Shown: positions 16,707 to 28,666, counted from the first letter of the stretch. The stretch: 57,974 nt of DNA from Bacteroidales bacterium Phil6 (GCA_002633315.1 NWBN01000018.1:1-57974); one strand, 5' to 3'. A program made the numbers and translations. Notes: generated by a model not told the origin, from the letters alone.

Positions 16707-17999
16707 TTAATTGGCAATAATGCCGAAAAGAATCCATGCCACTATCAAGGTAAACAGTATGTTGAATCCTTGTGCTGCAAGGAATGCTTTCAACGATTGA
16801 CGGTTTTCTTTGGCAAAGATTTCTTTGAAATGTGTTTCAAGACCTATACAAACAAATGCTATGGAGAAGAATATTCCTTGGAAATTCTTAGCCATGCTAG
16901 TGTATTTTATTGTGGCATCACCCACTTCGGCAGCGCCTGAGAACCAGATGCTGAATATTGCGGAGGCAATGACCATGCCGATTACAAATTTAGGAAAACG
17001 TTCCCAGATGACTTTTCCGGAGGTCTTTTCAACACCTTCAGTTTTGCGGAAAGACCAGAAAAGGGAGATTAAGAATGCAGCAACACCTATCAAAACATTT
17101 TGAGAAGCTTTAACAATAACTGCAGTGTCACCGGCGATGTCTCCAAGGATACCGCCGGAAGCGGCTACTGCTGCAGTAGTATCTATGGTTCCACCAATCC
17201 ATGCTCCGGCCACCTGTGCTTGTGCTATTTCATTGCCCGGGAGTATTAATGGAAGAATCCATTTGCAAAGCAACGGCATGATATAAAGCATTGGTATTGC
17301 AATTACCATGACTAATGAGATGACGTAACTGAGTTTCTTCTGATCGCCTTTGATAGTTCCACATGTTGCGATAGCAGCAGAAACGCCGCAGATACTGACA
17401 GAACTTGCAAGCATTGTAGCCATCTCGTCATCGACGTGATATACTTTGCGGGAGATCCAGAAACCGAAATACCATACGCAAAATACTACTATAAGTGCTT
17501 GTATGAGACCGAAAGCTCCGGATTTCATGATTTCTCCGAAGATTACTGTGGCACCTAAACAGACAATGCCTATTTTAATGTAAAACTCACTCTGTATTGC
17601 AGGTTTCATCCATTTTGGAACACCAATGAAGTTGCTGATGATCAATCCGAAAAGAACAGCAAACAACACAGCCTCGAGTCCATATTTCTTACAAAAAGGA
17701 ATACTTGCACATAATTGAGCGAGTAATGTTAAGGCAAAGATTACTAAAAATGATAAAAATATTCCTTTAATATCCTTTTTTAAAATGATAGCTGAGGTAT
17801 AAATTATTATCATTAAGAATACGAATGTATAACCTGCATTTAACCATCCGTTGGCTGTAGTCAAAGTTTTAACGTTCAACATCTGAATCCCGTTCATGAA
17901 TTTCGGGAAAATAACGCATAATGCCAAAATTACAAGACCTATTGCTACTATCAACCATTCTTCGTTGATAAAAGGTTTTTTTGTTGCTGTTTTAGTCAT
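16707..17999 (-). CDS. YeiH-family putative sulfate/anion exporter
   Basis: Integral membrane protein of the conserved UPF0324/YeiH family (430 aa, about 11-12 helices), annotated in databases as putative sulfate exporters though direct evidence is thin. Family landmarks are visible: GLIISNFIGVPKWMKPAIQS, KIGIVCLGATVIF, SSVSICGVSAAIAT and the WIGGTIDTTAAVAASG segment. Its start lies 17 nt after the porin stop, so the two form an operon ending at the terminator at about 16.65 kb. The outer-membrane/inner-membrane pairing suggests a shared anionic substrate; that is inference. Confidence 0.88.
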   Translation of the reverse strand: MTKTATKKPFINEEWLIVAIGLVILALCVIFPKFMNGIQMLNVKTLTTANGWLNAGYTFVFLMIIIYTSAIILKKDIKGIFLSFLVIFALTLLAQLCASIPFCKKYGLEAVLFAVLFGLIISNFIGVPKWMKPAIQSEFYIKIGIVCLGATVIFGEIMKSGAFGLIQALIVVFCVWYFGFWISRKVYHVDDEMATMLASSVSICGVSAAIATCGTIKGDQKKLSYVISLVMVIAIPMLYIMPLLCKWILPLILPGNEIAQAQVAGAWIGGTIDTTAAVAASGGILGDIAGDTAVIVKASQNVLIGVAAFLISLFWSFRKTEGVEKTSGKVIWERFPKFVIGMVIASAIFSIWFSGAAEVGDATIKYTSMAKNFQGIFFSIAFVCIGLETHFKEIFAKENRQSLKAFLAAQGFNILFTLIVAWILFGIIAN

Positions 18000-18016
18000 A
18001 AAATACTTTTTTAAAA

Positions 18017-19135
18017 TTAGAATTTAACGGACAACATAGCTGCGACGGCATGTCCCAAATTGTCATTGTTGCCATTGTCTTTCAATGTGTAGTTAAGCTG
18101 GAAACGAAGATGTTTTTCCGGCCACCAATCCAACCCCAACATGTAATATGTAGATGTTGTTTCTGTCAGATCCGTGTTGCTGTTGTAATAATCATAACGT
18201 ACGACAGGTGCTATGGTTTGTTTGCCATCTTTTCCTACGTTGAAGACGTATGCAGCTACTGCATAGAAACCGTCTGATTTTTGGTCATTGACAAGTTTTC
18301 CTTCTGCAAAAGTAATTTCATCTGTGTTATCCATTCCGGTCACACCCCAAAGATACTCCGAACGAACCACAAGATGATTGTTTTTGTATTCACCGCCAAT
18401 ACCGTATCTGTTTCTTATTGCATTTTCGTTGTTGGTTGTTTGATATTCGCCAATGTACATTGAACCGGCAAGAACAAGTTCTTTTATCCAAGGATGTAAT
18501 TCCAAACGTCCGGCAATGTCTTTTGTTTTATTGTTGTCTTTTGTGTTGATACCGGCACCATTGAAGACTCCCACGCTATAATTGAGAAGTTGGAACTTCT
18601 TGCCAAAGGTCTCCATGTTGATAAAACCTCCGTAAAGCATGACACCTATCTCACGACCGAATTTGTAGTTGCCATTACCGCTTACGTCGCTGAAGCCACT
18701 TAATGCGTTGATGACTTGTGCGTTGTCTATAGCCTCGAGGTCAAGTGGTGCATAAGGGTTTTCTATTGAAAACGGTATCTTGAATTGTCCGACTTGTACA
18801 TTGATGTATGGATTGAATTTGACTTTTACGAAAGCATCGACAAGAGCGGCAGATTTAGTAAAATCACCCTGCAATCTGAATTCAATATTTTTTGTGATAT
18901 TGCCCTTGATGTCAAGACGTGCACGGCGAATCTGAAATGTATTTGACTCATCCAAAGTGCCGTCATTCAATTTTTGGGATTCAAAATTATACTGTGAATT
19001 GATGTACCCTCCAATGGACAAGTAATCACCTATCAATGATTTTTTGGGGGCTGGTTGGGTCGGTTTTTGTGCAAACAATACTGTTACTGAACTCAATAAC
19101 AGAAAAATTCCGGTGATAAATAAATTTTTCTTCAT
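18017..19135 (-). CDS. phosphate-selective porin O/P-type outer membrane channel
   Basis: Outer-membrane beta-barrel. The 372-aa precursor has a signal peptide (cleavage near LFAQKP), a short proline/lysine-rich linker and then barrel strands typical of the OprO/OprP family: GYINSQYNFE, FQIRRARLDIKGNI, EFRLQGDF, VQVGQFKIPFS, and the closing strand LGHAVAAMLSVKF ending in Phe. Members pass phosphate, polyphosphate or other anions. It is the first gene of a two-gene operon with the YeiH-type exporter. A TATTTTTG element lies 35 nt upstream. Confidence 0.87.
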   Translation of the reverse strand: MKKNLFITGIFLLLSSVTVLFAQKPTQPAPKKSLIGDYLSIGGYINSQYNFESQKLNDGTLDESNTFQIRRARLDIKGNITKNIEFRLQGDFTKSAALVDAFVKVKFNPYINVQVGQFKIPFSIENPYAPLDLEAIDNAQVINALSGFSDVSGNGNYKFGREIGVMLYGGFINMETFGKKFQLLNYSVGVFNGAGINTKDNNKTKDIAGRLELHPWIKELVLAGSMYIGEYQTTNNENAIRNRYGIGGEYKNNHLVVRSEYLWGVTGMDNTDEITFAEGKLVNDQKSDGFYAVAAYVFNVGKDGKQTIAPVVRYDYYNSNTDLTETTSTYYMLGLDWWPEKHLRFQLNYTLKDNGNNDNLGHAVAAMLSVKF

Positions 19136-19169
19136 CTTTAAAAAAATTAAAATTTGTAATTTGTTTTTG

Positions 19170-19177
19170 CAAAAATA
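19170..19177 (-). promoter_or_regulatory. -7 promoter element for the porin operon
   Basis: The minus strand reads TATTTTTG (TAnnTTTG consensus), 35 nt before the porin ATG. Confidence 0.5.
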
Positions 19178-19377
19178 TTAAAATTAGTAATACCTTTTAC
19201 TAATAAAGTCAAAACTTTTATGGTATAATATAATACATTATTATAAATAAGAAGATTCATAAATTATGATAATCATATCATTTTACTAATTATTAATTAT
19301 GATGGATAAGAAAGATATATTGTCAATAAATGAGTTATATGATTTCTGAAAGAAGTTTCAATATTTTTCAAAAATAA

Positions 19378-19408
19378 ATAAGGCGTGTTTTTGGGAAGCA
19401 CGCCTTAT
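19378..19408 (-). terminator. Rho-independent terminator after atpC
   Basis: ATAAGGCGTG (19378-19387) pairs perfectly with CACGCCTTAT (19399-19408) around an 11-nt loop. On the minus strand the stem runs into TTATTTTTG. It starts 17 nt after the atpC stop and closes the operon. Confidence 0.85.
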
Positions 19409-19424
19409 ATATAAATAGGTGATA

Positions 19425-21805
<2,381 letters not shown>

Positions 21806-21809
<4 letters not shown>

Positions 21810-22213
21810 TTCTTTTTCTGGTTCAATTTAGCTTCCACACTTAATGTAGCGTGAGGTACGGCACGTAGTCTTTCTTTTGGAATGAGTTTTCCTGTCACAC
21901 GACAGATGCCATATGTCTTGTTTTTTATGCGTATCAGTGCGTTTTCAAGGTTTTGGATATATTTGTATTGACGCATTGCAAGTTGACTGTTTTCTTCCTT
22001 TGACAACACTGCAGAACCTTCTTCCAAAATCTTGAAAGTCGGAGCACTGTCATTGGCACTGTTTTTTCCGCCGGCTACATTTTCGTTTAAAAGTTCCAAA
22101 TCTTTTCTCGCTGTTTCAAGTTTTTCCAATATCAGGGCTTCAAATTCGGCGAGTTCTGCATCAGAATATCTGAGTTTTTCTGTTTCGTTTGCATTTCCTT
22201 CCATAAGGCTCAT
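21806..22213 (-). CDS. TraR/DksA family protein with degenerate zinc finger
   Basis: Probably an RNA-polymerase secondary-channel regulator of the DksA/TraR type. The 135-aa protein has a long N-terminal coiled-coil region (EFEALILEKLETARKDLELL) and a C-terminal segment aligned with the DksA finger, YGICRVTGKLIPKERL. Only one of the four zinc cysteines remains (ICRVTG in place of ICxxCG, and SVEA in place of CxxC). This loss is usual in Bacteroidota, so the domain folds without zinc or has a different role. First gene of the dksA-lspA-atpD-atpC operon, with a TATTTTTG promoter element 23 nt upstream. Confidence 0.88.
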
Positions 22214-22235
22214 TTTTTTCTGAATTAATAACGCC

Positions 22236-22243
22236 CAAAAATA
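22236..22243 (-). promoter_or_regulatory. -7 promoter element for the dksA-lspA-atpDC operon
   Basis: The minus strand reads TATTTTTG, 23 nt before the first ATG of the operon and downstream of the ileS terminator, so the operon is separately transcribed. Confidence 0.55.
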
Positions 22244-22346
22244 ATATATTTTTTTGAAATATGAAAGAAAAAATCAATGAAAATCTATTTTTGAAAGAAA
22301 TGTTTATGTCTTTTCTTTTGATAAAAAACTTGTTTCCGAATGAAAA

Positions 22347-22401
22347 ATACCGACAACTATTGATGTTAAATGTTGTGGGTTAAATCAATAGTTGTCGGTA
22401 T
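22347..22401 (-). terminator. strong terminator after ileS
   Basis: An 18-bp perfect stem (22347-22364 with 22384-22401; core CCGACAACTATTGAT) with a 19-nt loop, followed on the minus strand by TTTTTCATT. It begins 46 nt beyond the ileS stop and separates ileS from the dksA operon. Confidence 0.85.
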
Positions 22402-22446
22402 ATACAGTTTGTAATCAGAACTAAGGTTCGATTGATAATTCAATTG

Positions 22447-25400
22447 TTATGCTTTGCTAATGGATATTTTAGCATAAATGTTCTCTACGAGTTCCTGTTT
22501 TGTCACGCTCTCATCGTTGATAGTATCAACAAGATTCAGGGTGGCGAGTGTCTCGGAGCATATATAGTCAGTGTATTGTTCGACGGCGTTGACAATATCA
22601 TTGTTTTTCTCGATAGTGAGGACGATATGGTCAGTGACTTCAAGACCTTTGTCTTTTCTCATACCTTGAATACGATTGACTATTTCTCTTGCGAGACCTT
22701 CGTCGGCAAGTTCTTTTGTAATTGTCATGTCGAGAGCGACAGTGACATTATCCTGTGTTGTCACTGTCCAGCCTGGAATGTCGTCAGTAGTAATCTCGGC
22801 ATCGTCGATGTTTAATGTAACTTCTTGATTATCAATATTTATTATTGAACCGTTATTTCTTTCGAATTCTCTTATGTCATTTTGGGACATCTCTGAGAAA
22901 TATTGAGAAACTTGTTTCATCAGTTTACCGTAACGTGGACCTAAAGTCTTGAAGTTAGGTTTTATCTTTTTGACAAGAACATTTTTGTCATCGGTGAGAT
23001 ATTGTATTTCCTTGACATTCACCTCTGACAGAATCAGGCGTTCCACTTTAAGAATTTGTTCATGACGTATTTCAGAGTCTATCGGTATCATGATTTTAGA
23101 CAATGGTTGACGTACGCGTATATTGGCTTTCTTTCTCAGCGACAGCACCATGGAAGATACGAGTTGGGCCAACTCCATGCGTTCTTCGAGTTGTTTGTCT
23201 ATCATGGAAGTGTCAGCTGATGGAAAGTCGGTAAGATGGACTGACTCAGCTGTTTGTCTGCCTGTGACATTATTAAGGTCGCAGTACAACCGGTCTGCGA
23301 AGAACGGTGCGATAGGAGAAATAAGGCGTGATAGTACATCCAAGCATGAGTAAAGAGTCTGATAAGCGGATGTCTTATCTTCCGAGGCGTTGCTTTTCCA
23401 GAAACGGCGGCGAGAGAGACGTACATACCAATTGCTCAGGTGGGCATCGACGAATTTGCCTATGGCGCGGCCGGCCTTTGTAGGCTCATAGTTTTGATAA
23501 GCGTTGTCAACCTCGATAATGAGTGAGTTAAGTTCGGATAGTATCCATCGGTCTATTTCGGGACGTCTCTCATAAGGTATATCAGCATCGGAATAGTCGA
23601 ATTTATCAATGTTGGCATACAAGGCGAAGAATGCGTAGGTGTTGTACAATGTGCCGAAAAACTTGCGGCGCACGTCATCGACGCCTTCTTCGTCGAATTT
23701 GAGGTTATCCCATGGCTGTGAGTTGGTCATCATATACCAGCGCACGGCGTCGGCACCGTATTTCTCAATGGCACCGAAAGGATCCACGGCATTACCGAGA
23801 CGTTTTGACATCTTGTTCCCGTTTTTGTCGAGTACCAGTCCGTTGGAGATGACATTTTTATAAGCCACAGAGTCGAATACCATAGTGGCAATGGCATGAA
23901 GGGTAAAGAACCAGCCGCGTGTCTGGTCCACGCCTTCAGCGATGAAATCGGCAGGAAACACCTTGTCGTTGAGTTGAGCTTTATCGCCCATATAATGTAT
24001 CTGTGCATACGGCATGGCACCGGAGTCGAACCATACATCGATGAGGTCAGGCTCGCGGAACATCTTTTTTCCGCTGTTGGAGACGAGCACTACATTGTCG
24101 ATATAAGGTCTGTGCAAGTCGAAATCGTTATAATTGTCCGATTTATACGGGTTGTCCGTCATAAAACCGGCATTTATAGATTTTTCTATTTCTTCACTGA
24201 GTTGTTTTACACTGCCGATACATATCTCTTCGTTGCCGTCTTCGGTACGCCATATTGGCAAAGGTGTGCCCCAGTAGCGGGAGCGTGAGAGATTCCAGTC
24301 CACGAGGTTCTCGAGCCAGTTGCCGAAACGTCCCGTGCCGGTCGTCTCAGGTTTCCAATTGATAGTCTTGTTGAGTTCTATCATTCTGTTTTTCAAAGCA
24401 GTAGTACGAATGAACCAACTGTCGAGCGGATAATAAAGGACAGGTTTGTCAGTACGCCAGCAGTGCGGATAGCTGTGTGTATGTTTCTCGCTTTTGAAGA
24501 GCTTGTTCTGTTCTTTCAACATTATGACTATGTCAACGTCGAGAGACTTGTCTTTTTCTGTTTTTGTACTGTCGTAAGCATTTTTGACGTATTGTCCGGC
24601 GAAAGGTTTGTATGCATCTGTGTCGATATTGTTTTTCACAAAGTCGGGGTCGAGGTCTTCCATGAGGAAGAATTTACCGGAGCGGTCAACCATAGGCTGA
24701 GCCTTGCCGTCTTTGTCTATCATGACGAGTGGAGGTATGTTGTTTTGTTTAGCCACTCTGTCGTCATCGGCGCCGAAGGTAGGAGCGATGTGAACAATAC
24801 CTGTAGTGCCTTCATCGGTAGTGACATAATCACCCGGAATTACGCGGAAAGCGTTATCGCTTGTTTTGACCCATGGTATAAGTTGTTCGTATTCAATGCC
24901 AACGAGGTCGGATCCTTTGCAAGTACCGAGAATGTCGTAAGGTAATTTCTTATCGCCTGTTTTATATTCTTCGAAAGAAGGTTTCTCATTTTCCGGTGGG
25001 AAGAATGAACTCATCAAAAGTTTTCCAATGATGACGTATGTCGGAGTACCATTGACAGGGTTGACAGTTTTGACGAGACAGTATTCGATGTTTGGACCCA
25101 CGCACAAAGCTGTGTTGGACGGCAGAGTCCATGGGGTAGTAGTCCATGCCATTATCTGAATATCGTTAAAAGGCACCTGGGCGCCGAATGGCAGTTCTTT
25201 GAATCTGCTTTGCGTTGCCTTGAGGCGGAACATGGCGACACAGGTGAGGTCTTTGACGTCACGATAGCAACCAGGCATGTTGAGTTCGTGTGAGCTGAGT
25301 CCTGTGCCGGCGGCAGGCGAGAAAGGTTGTATGGTATATCCCTTGTAGAGAAGTCCTTTCTTGTAAAGCTCAGATAGTAAAAACCATAAAGTCTCGATAT

Positions 25401-25869
25401 AATCGTTGGTAAAGGTGATATAAGGGTCGTCAAGGTTCACCCAATAACCCATTTTACGAGTGAGGTCATCCCATAAGTCTTTATATTTCATCACTTCTTC
25501 GCGACAAGCCTTGTTATAGTCGTCAACGCTGATTTTTTTGCCTATATCTTCTTTAGTGATGCCTAATTTCTTTTCCACTCCAAGCTCTACGGGAAGGCCG
25601 TGAGTGTCCCATCCGGCTTTTCGGGATACATATTCACCTTTGAGAGTATGGTATCTGCAAAATGTGTCCTTAATGGTTCTTGACAAGACATGGTGTATTC
25701 CGGGAGTACCGTTTGCTGAAGGTGGTCCTTCGTAAAATACGTATGCCGTTCCGTTTTTGCGGCTTTCCAAACTCTTGCTGAAGATGGTGTTTTCTTCCCA
25801 ATAACGACGAACCTCATCAGCTATATTGGTGAGATTCAGGTTTTTGTATTCACGATATGCGTTTTTCAT
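22447..25869 (-). CDS. ileS: isoleucyl-tRNA synthetase
   Basis: Charges tRNA-Ile with isoleucine. The 1140-aa class I synthetase has the HIGH-equivalent motif in GPPSANGTPGIHHV, the KAGWDTHGLPVELGVEK region, an intact editing domain (TTPWTLPSNTALCVGP, DDEGTTGIVHIAP-like stretch), the KMSKR loop in NGNKMSKRLGN and a long anticodon-binding C-terminus. Length and the GTPGIHH form are typical of Bacteroidota. It has its own well-formed promoter and terminator. Upstream lies the AT-rich repeat region, not another gene. Confidence 0.98.
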   Translation of the reverse strand: MKNAYREYKNLNLTNIADEVRRYWEENTIFSKSLESRKNGTAYVFYEGPPSANGTPGIHHVLSRTIKDTFCRYHTLKGEYVSRKAGWDTHGLPVELGVEKKLGITKEDIGKKISVDDYNKACREEVMKYKDLWDDLTRKMGYWVNLDDPYITFTNDYIETLWFLLSELYKKGLLYKGYTIQPFSPAAGTGLSSHELNMPGCYRDVKDLTCVAMFRLKATQSRFKELPFGAQVPFNDIQIMAWTTTPWTLPSNTALCVGPNIEYCLVKTVNPVNGTPTYVIIGKLLMSSFFPPENEKPSFEEYKTGDKKLPYDILGTCKGSDLVGIEYEQLIPWVKTSDNAFRVIPGDYVTTDEGTTGIVHIAPTFGADDDRVAKQNNIPPLVMIDKDGKAQPMVDRSGKFFLMEDLDPDFVKNNIDTDAYKPFAGQYVKNAYDSTKTEKDKSLDVDIVIMLKEQNKLFKSEKHTHSYPHCWRTDKPVLYYPLDSWFIRTTALKNRMIELNKTINWKPETTGTGRFGNWLENLVDWNLSRSRYWGTPLPIWRTEDGNEEICIGSVKQLSEEIEKSINAGFMTDNPYKSDNYNDFDLHRPYIDNVVLVSNSGKKMFREPDLIDVWFDSGAMPYAQIHYMGDKAQLNDKVFPADFIAEGVDQTRGWFFTLHAIATMVFDSVAYKNVISNGLVLDKNGNKMSKRLGNAVDPFGAIEKYGADAVRWYMMTNSQPWDNLKFDEEGVDDVRRKFFGTLYNTYAFFALYANIDKFDYSDADIPYERRPEIDRWILSELNSLIIEVDNAYQNYEPTKAGRAIGKFVDAHLSNWYVRLSRRRFWKSNASEDKTSAYQTLYSCLDVLSRLISPIAPFFADRLYCDLNNVTGRQTAESVHLTDFPSADTSMIDKQLEERMELAQLVSSMVLSLRKKANIRVRQPLSKIMIPIDSEIRHEQILKVERLILSEVNVKEIQYLTDDKNVLVKKIKPNFKTLGPRYGKLMKQVSQYFSEMSQNDIREFERNNGSIINIDNQEVTLNIDDAEITTDDIPGWTVTTQDNVTVALDMTITKELADEGLAREIVNRIQGMRKDKGLEVTDHIVLTIEKNNDIVNAVEQYTDYICSETLATLNLVDTINDESVTKQELVENIYAKISISKA

Positions 25870-25903
25870 AAGTCAATCTTTAGACTTTAAGATTTTTAAA
25901 CTG

Positions 25904-25935
25904 CAAAAATAGTTTATTTTTTTTAAGTCCACAAA
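25904..25935 (-). promoter_or_regulatory. complete Bacteroidota promoter for ileS
   Basis: On the minus strand a TTTG -33 element (25932-25935) and a TATTTTTG -7 element (25904-25911) are spaced by 20 nt, the consensus spacing for the primary sigma factor of Bacteroidota. The start point would lie about 28 nt before the ATG. Confidence 0.7.
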
Positions 25936-26320
25936 TTTATTGTAACTGTTCAAAGCATGAACTTTCAACAATCAAATGCAAAAAGACCAATAAAGTTTTT
26001 GAAAAACAGTTTTATATGGCTTGGAATCATACTTGGTCATGTATGTTTTACATCAATCATATATATTCCAATGGTATTTTGTAGTATGGAGAGGCAATAC
26101 ATTGTGATGTGATTATGAGTTTGTATGTTTTAAATAAGACAGATAGACTCTTTCATTTTTTTGTACCATTAAAAAATTGTTTTAAATGTAATGTCATATT
26201 TTTATATGTGTACAATGAAAGTTATATGTCTAATATATTATTGGTCATAATATGAGATGTCGAGTTGTTTATCATGATTTAAAACATCATTAAAAATCAA
26301 ATCTTTTTTAGTGTCATATA
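25936..26320. other. very AT-rich non-coding region left of the repeat array
   Basis: No gene or clear repeat unit is recognised. Fragments resembling a decayed repeat unit (for instance GAGATGTCGAG near 26254, compare GAGATGTACAG near 28994) suggest the array once extended further. Confidence 0.4.
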
Positions 26321-26354
26321 AAAATTTTCGATGACAACGATAAAAGATGAATAA

Positions 26355-26945
26355 TACAGACTTTTTTGTTTGGAATAAATTTTAAATATTTAATATTCAA
26401 ATATATATAAAATCTTACATACAGATATTTTAGGAAATATGATGTTTTAAATATGATAGTCTTAGACAGAAAATCTCAAAATATTTGTTTCAATATAAAC
26501 GAAAAATATAAAATTGATTGTTACAAACATTTTATTCAACAAAAATCATATATATATTTAATAATCAGTTAAGTAATAAATCTAATTTACAAACTTTTTC
26601 CAGGCGAAAGACGAAAGCGATAGATGTAAAACTATATTTGTTTTATTTATAAATTTTTTTAATAATTATTTCAATATAAAAGAAGATTGCATATTTTTTT
26701 GATACAGATTTTTTAAAGCATAAAAATTTTAAATATGTATTAACCAATTATATATAAAATTTTTGATACAGATTTTTTTAAAAAATGTTAATATTAAAAT
26801 ATTTAAGTTTTACTTTAAAAATAATGATAGATTATTTCAATATAAACAAAAAAATAAGATTTTGTATGTACAGATTTTTTAAAGATTTAAAAATGTAAAT
26901 GTTTCTTATTGTTATATATAATATATTTTATATACAGACTTTTTT
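26355..26945. repeat. phased TACAGA-box repeat array, block A (4 units)
   Basis: Each unit carries two TACAGAY-T-rich boxes 64-66 nt apart, and units recur about every 167 nt. Box starts are 26355/26420, 26522/26588 (degenerate TACAAAC form), 26703/26767 and 26869/26933. Between boxes lies AT-rich sequence related to TTTAAATATTTAATATTC and ATATATATAAAATTTTA. In units 2-4 an identical TTTCAATATAAA occurs exactly 34 nt before the first box (26488, 26669, 26835). No gene fits this pattern. The units are diverged, so spacing is conserved better than sequence, which points to a DNA- or RNA-level function or to an old tandem duplication. Confidence 0.75.
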
Positions 26946-27194
26946 GATGAAATATATTATTATAGTTTTGATAAAATACGATTTTTATGTACGTATAGAA
27001 CTCTTTTCCTGAAAAATGTCGGCATTTACATTTATTTTAGGAAATGTTCGTCAAAAGATGCGACAACAGTATTTTGCTTGAAATTTAACATTAATGAAAA
27101 TTCATTGGTGCCCTGTAAAAAATCGTACTCAAAAATTTATATAAGAAGTAATCATAATCACTTGCGATACTGATGTTATTTTTATCAACTTATT

Positions 27195-27223
27195 GTAGAG
27201 ACGCCATAATATGACGTCTCTAC
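27195..27223. repeat. REP-like palindrome, copy 2
   Basis: Near-perfect 29-nt palindrome: GTAGAGACG (27195-27203) pairs with CGTCTCTAC (27215-27223), and CATA/TATG pair inside. It shares its left arm and total length with the copy at 6780-6808. It lies about 54 nt past the stop of the T9SS cargo gene and could also act as a terminator-like hairpin. Confidence 0.7.
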
Positions 27224-27276
27224 GGTGACAATAAATTATATTTTGATAATAAAAATGCCAAATTGTGATATCTTTA

Positions 27277-28194
27277 CTATTGTTTCAGCCATTTGCCGCT
27301 ATTAACTTCTTTTTCTTCACTGTAAATTTTCCAAAAATACATTCCATTTGTCCAATTCCCTGTAGAAATCTTCGTAATTTCTTCATTAATATCTTGTTTA
27401 AATATTGTCTTTCCGAGAATGTCATATACTTCTATTCTTGCATTTTGCAATGGTGTTTTGATGTTCAAAATATTGTTTCCCGGATTAGGATATACTTTTG
27501 TCGAATACATGTCTTTTTCTTCAATGTCGGAAAAATCAATATAACAGTCGTTATAATAATTATTGTGATAAATTTCTTCACCATCAAAATATTCGCATAT
27601 CAGTGTTTGCTCGGCAGAATACACGGAATGTTCTTGCGGAAGTCCGAAAGGATTCTCATTCGGGAAGCAGCCTTCAGTAAATACAATGTTGCATATAGTT
27701 CCGTAAGAAGTGATAAAACCGATTTCTTTTTTCCCTGATTCGGTATAACTAATCTTATCAACGGTAATGTCTTGGACATCTTTATTGTCAAGGTAAAATT
27801 GAATAACATCACCTATCTCCAACGACATGTCGCAAACAAGAATTTCCTTTTCACCTTCCATGTCGTAACGATAAAGTCTTCCCGTTTCAGTTTCTTCCCT
27901 TAAAAGAATATTGTATTCATTGTTGTAATAACTTGCACTTGTTGTTTCGTATCCGAATTTCCATTGATAAACTGTTGCAACATAGTATTCTTTACCGTTT
28001 ATTGTCATAATGTTGTCTTTGTGGAAATTAAAAATACAAGTATGAATGTTATCGATGCCATTTATACATACATTAGCTGTTGTCGAGTCAGATGCGAAAT
28101 ATGACATGTATTCAGTTTTATTCTGAGCATTAAGGCTTGATGCTAAGAGTAGTGCCATCATGAGGATGATGCTTTTCGTGTAAAGTTTTTTCAT
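27277..28194 (-). CDS. secreted protein with T9SS C-terminal sorting domain
   Basis: The start at 28194 gives a signal peptide (MKKLYTKSIILMMALLLASS, cleavage after LNAQ); the frame extends 17 codons further upstream into the leader. The 305-aa precursor has an unrecognised body of about 215 residues with repeated short beta-strand patterns (SYFASDSTT, KEYYVATVYQWKF, IGFITSYGTICNIVF). The type A type-IX-secretion tail follows: VYPNPGNNILNIKT, IEVYDILGKTIFKQ, GMYFWKIYSEE and the basic end KWLKQ. It should be exported to the cell surface or medium through a T9SS encoded elsewhere. It lies alone between two blocks of the phased repeat array and is preceded by a leader of about 213 nt. Confidence 0.85.
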   Translation of the reverse strand: MKKLYTKSIILMMALLLASSLNAQNKTEYMSYFASDSTTANVCINGIDNIHTCIFNFHKDNIMTINGKEYYVATVYQWKFGYETTSASYYNNEYNILLREETETGRLYRYDMEGEKEILVCDMSLEIGDVIQFYLDNKDVQDITVDKISYTESGKKEIGFITSYGTICNIVFTEGCFPNENPFGLPQEHSVYSAEQTLICEYFDGEEIYHNNYYNDCYIDFSDIEEKDMYSTKVYPNPGNNILNIKTPLQNARIEVYDILGKTIFKQDINEEITKISTGNWTNGMYFWKIYSEEKEVNSGKWLKQ

Positions 28195-28234
28195 GATAAT
28201 ATTTTTTGTTAATAAATGATTTAGAAAGTTTTGG

Positions 28235-28344
28235 TGTACCATCAAACAGGTTGTTCAACTGTTTCATAAAGACAAGAAGTCTTTGCCTGATAGTGCATTT
28301 AAATGTATAGCACAATGGTAACTGTCTCCACAACCGGCGGTACA
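28235..28344 (-). ncRNA. putative structured leader RNA of the T9SS cargo gene
   Basis: Within the ~213-nt leader, complementary segments nest: an outer pair (GGTACA 28339-28344 with TGTACC 28235-28240) encloses three hairpins. These are GTGC/GCAC at 28293-28313, AAAGAC/GTCTTT at 28268-28284 and AAACAG/CTGTTT with an inner TTG/CAA at 28244-28264. The layout resembles a multi-stem junction. The region has higher G+C than the surrounding array DNA. It may be a cis-regulatory RNA; no known riboswitch class is recognised by eye. Confidence 0.4.
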
Positions 28345-28414
28345 TTATTTATTGCAGAGACTTTACAGGTTGTATTTTAATATCTGCTTCATAACACGAT
28401 GATTTTAATCGCGT

Positions 28415-28445
28415 CAAAGTTAATACTATTTTTCATTAATCCAAA
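28415..28445 (-). promoter_or_regulatory. complete Bacteroidota promoter for the T9SS cargo gene
   Basis: On the minus strand TTTG (28442-28445), a 19-nt spacer and TAACTTTG (28415-28422) match the -33/-7 consensus. The start near 28408 implies a 213-nt leader before the ATG at 28194. Confidence 0.65.
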
Positions 28446-28666
28446 AAAAATCATACTTTTTTTATATGGCTTTACATTTTTTTATCATTTGTTGAATGAC
28501 AGTACATTATATCTTGTTTTTTAGATGTTTCACGGAGCGTTTCTATAAAAAAACTTCTGTTTTATTATAAAACTACTAATGTGATTTTCATAAAATAACT
28601 CTGTGTCGTTTTTTTGTATTTTTTTAACCATTGGATATTTTTTAATGTAACCTAAAAAAGTGATAA

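Noticed and set aside
22447..25869. Antisense open frames across ileS (for example 23896-24288 and 24463-24945)
   Set aside because: They follow the codon structure of ileS on the other strand and show no domain, signal or promoter of their own.
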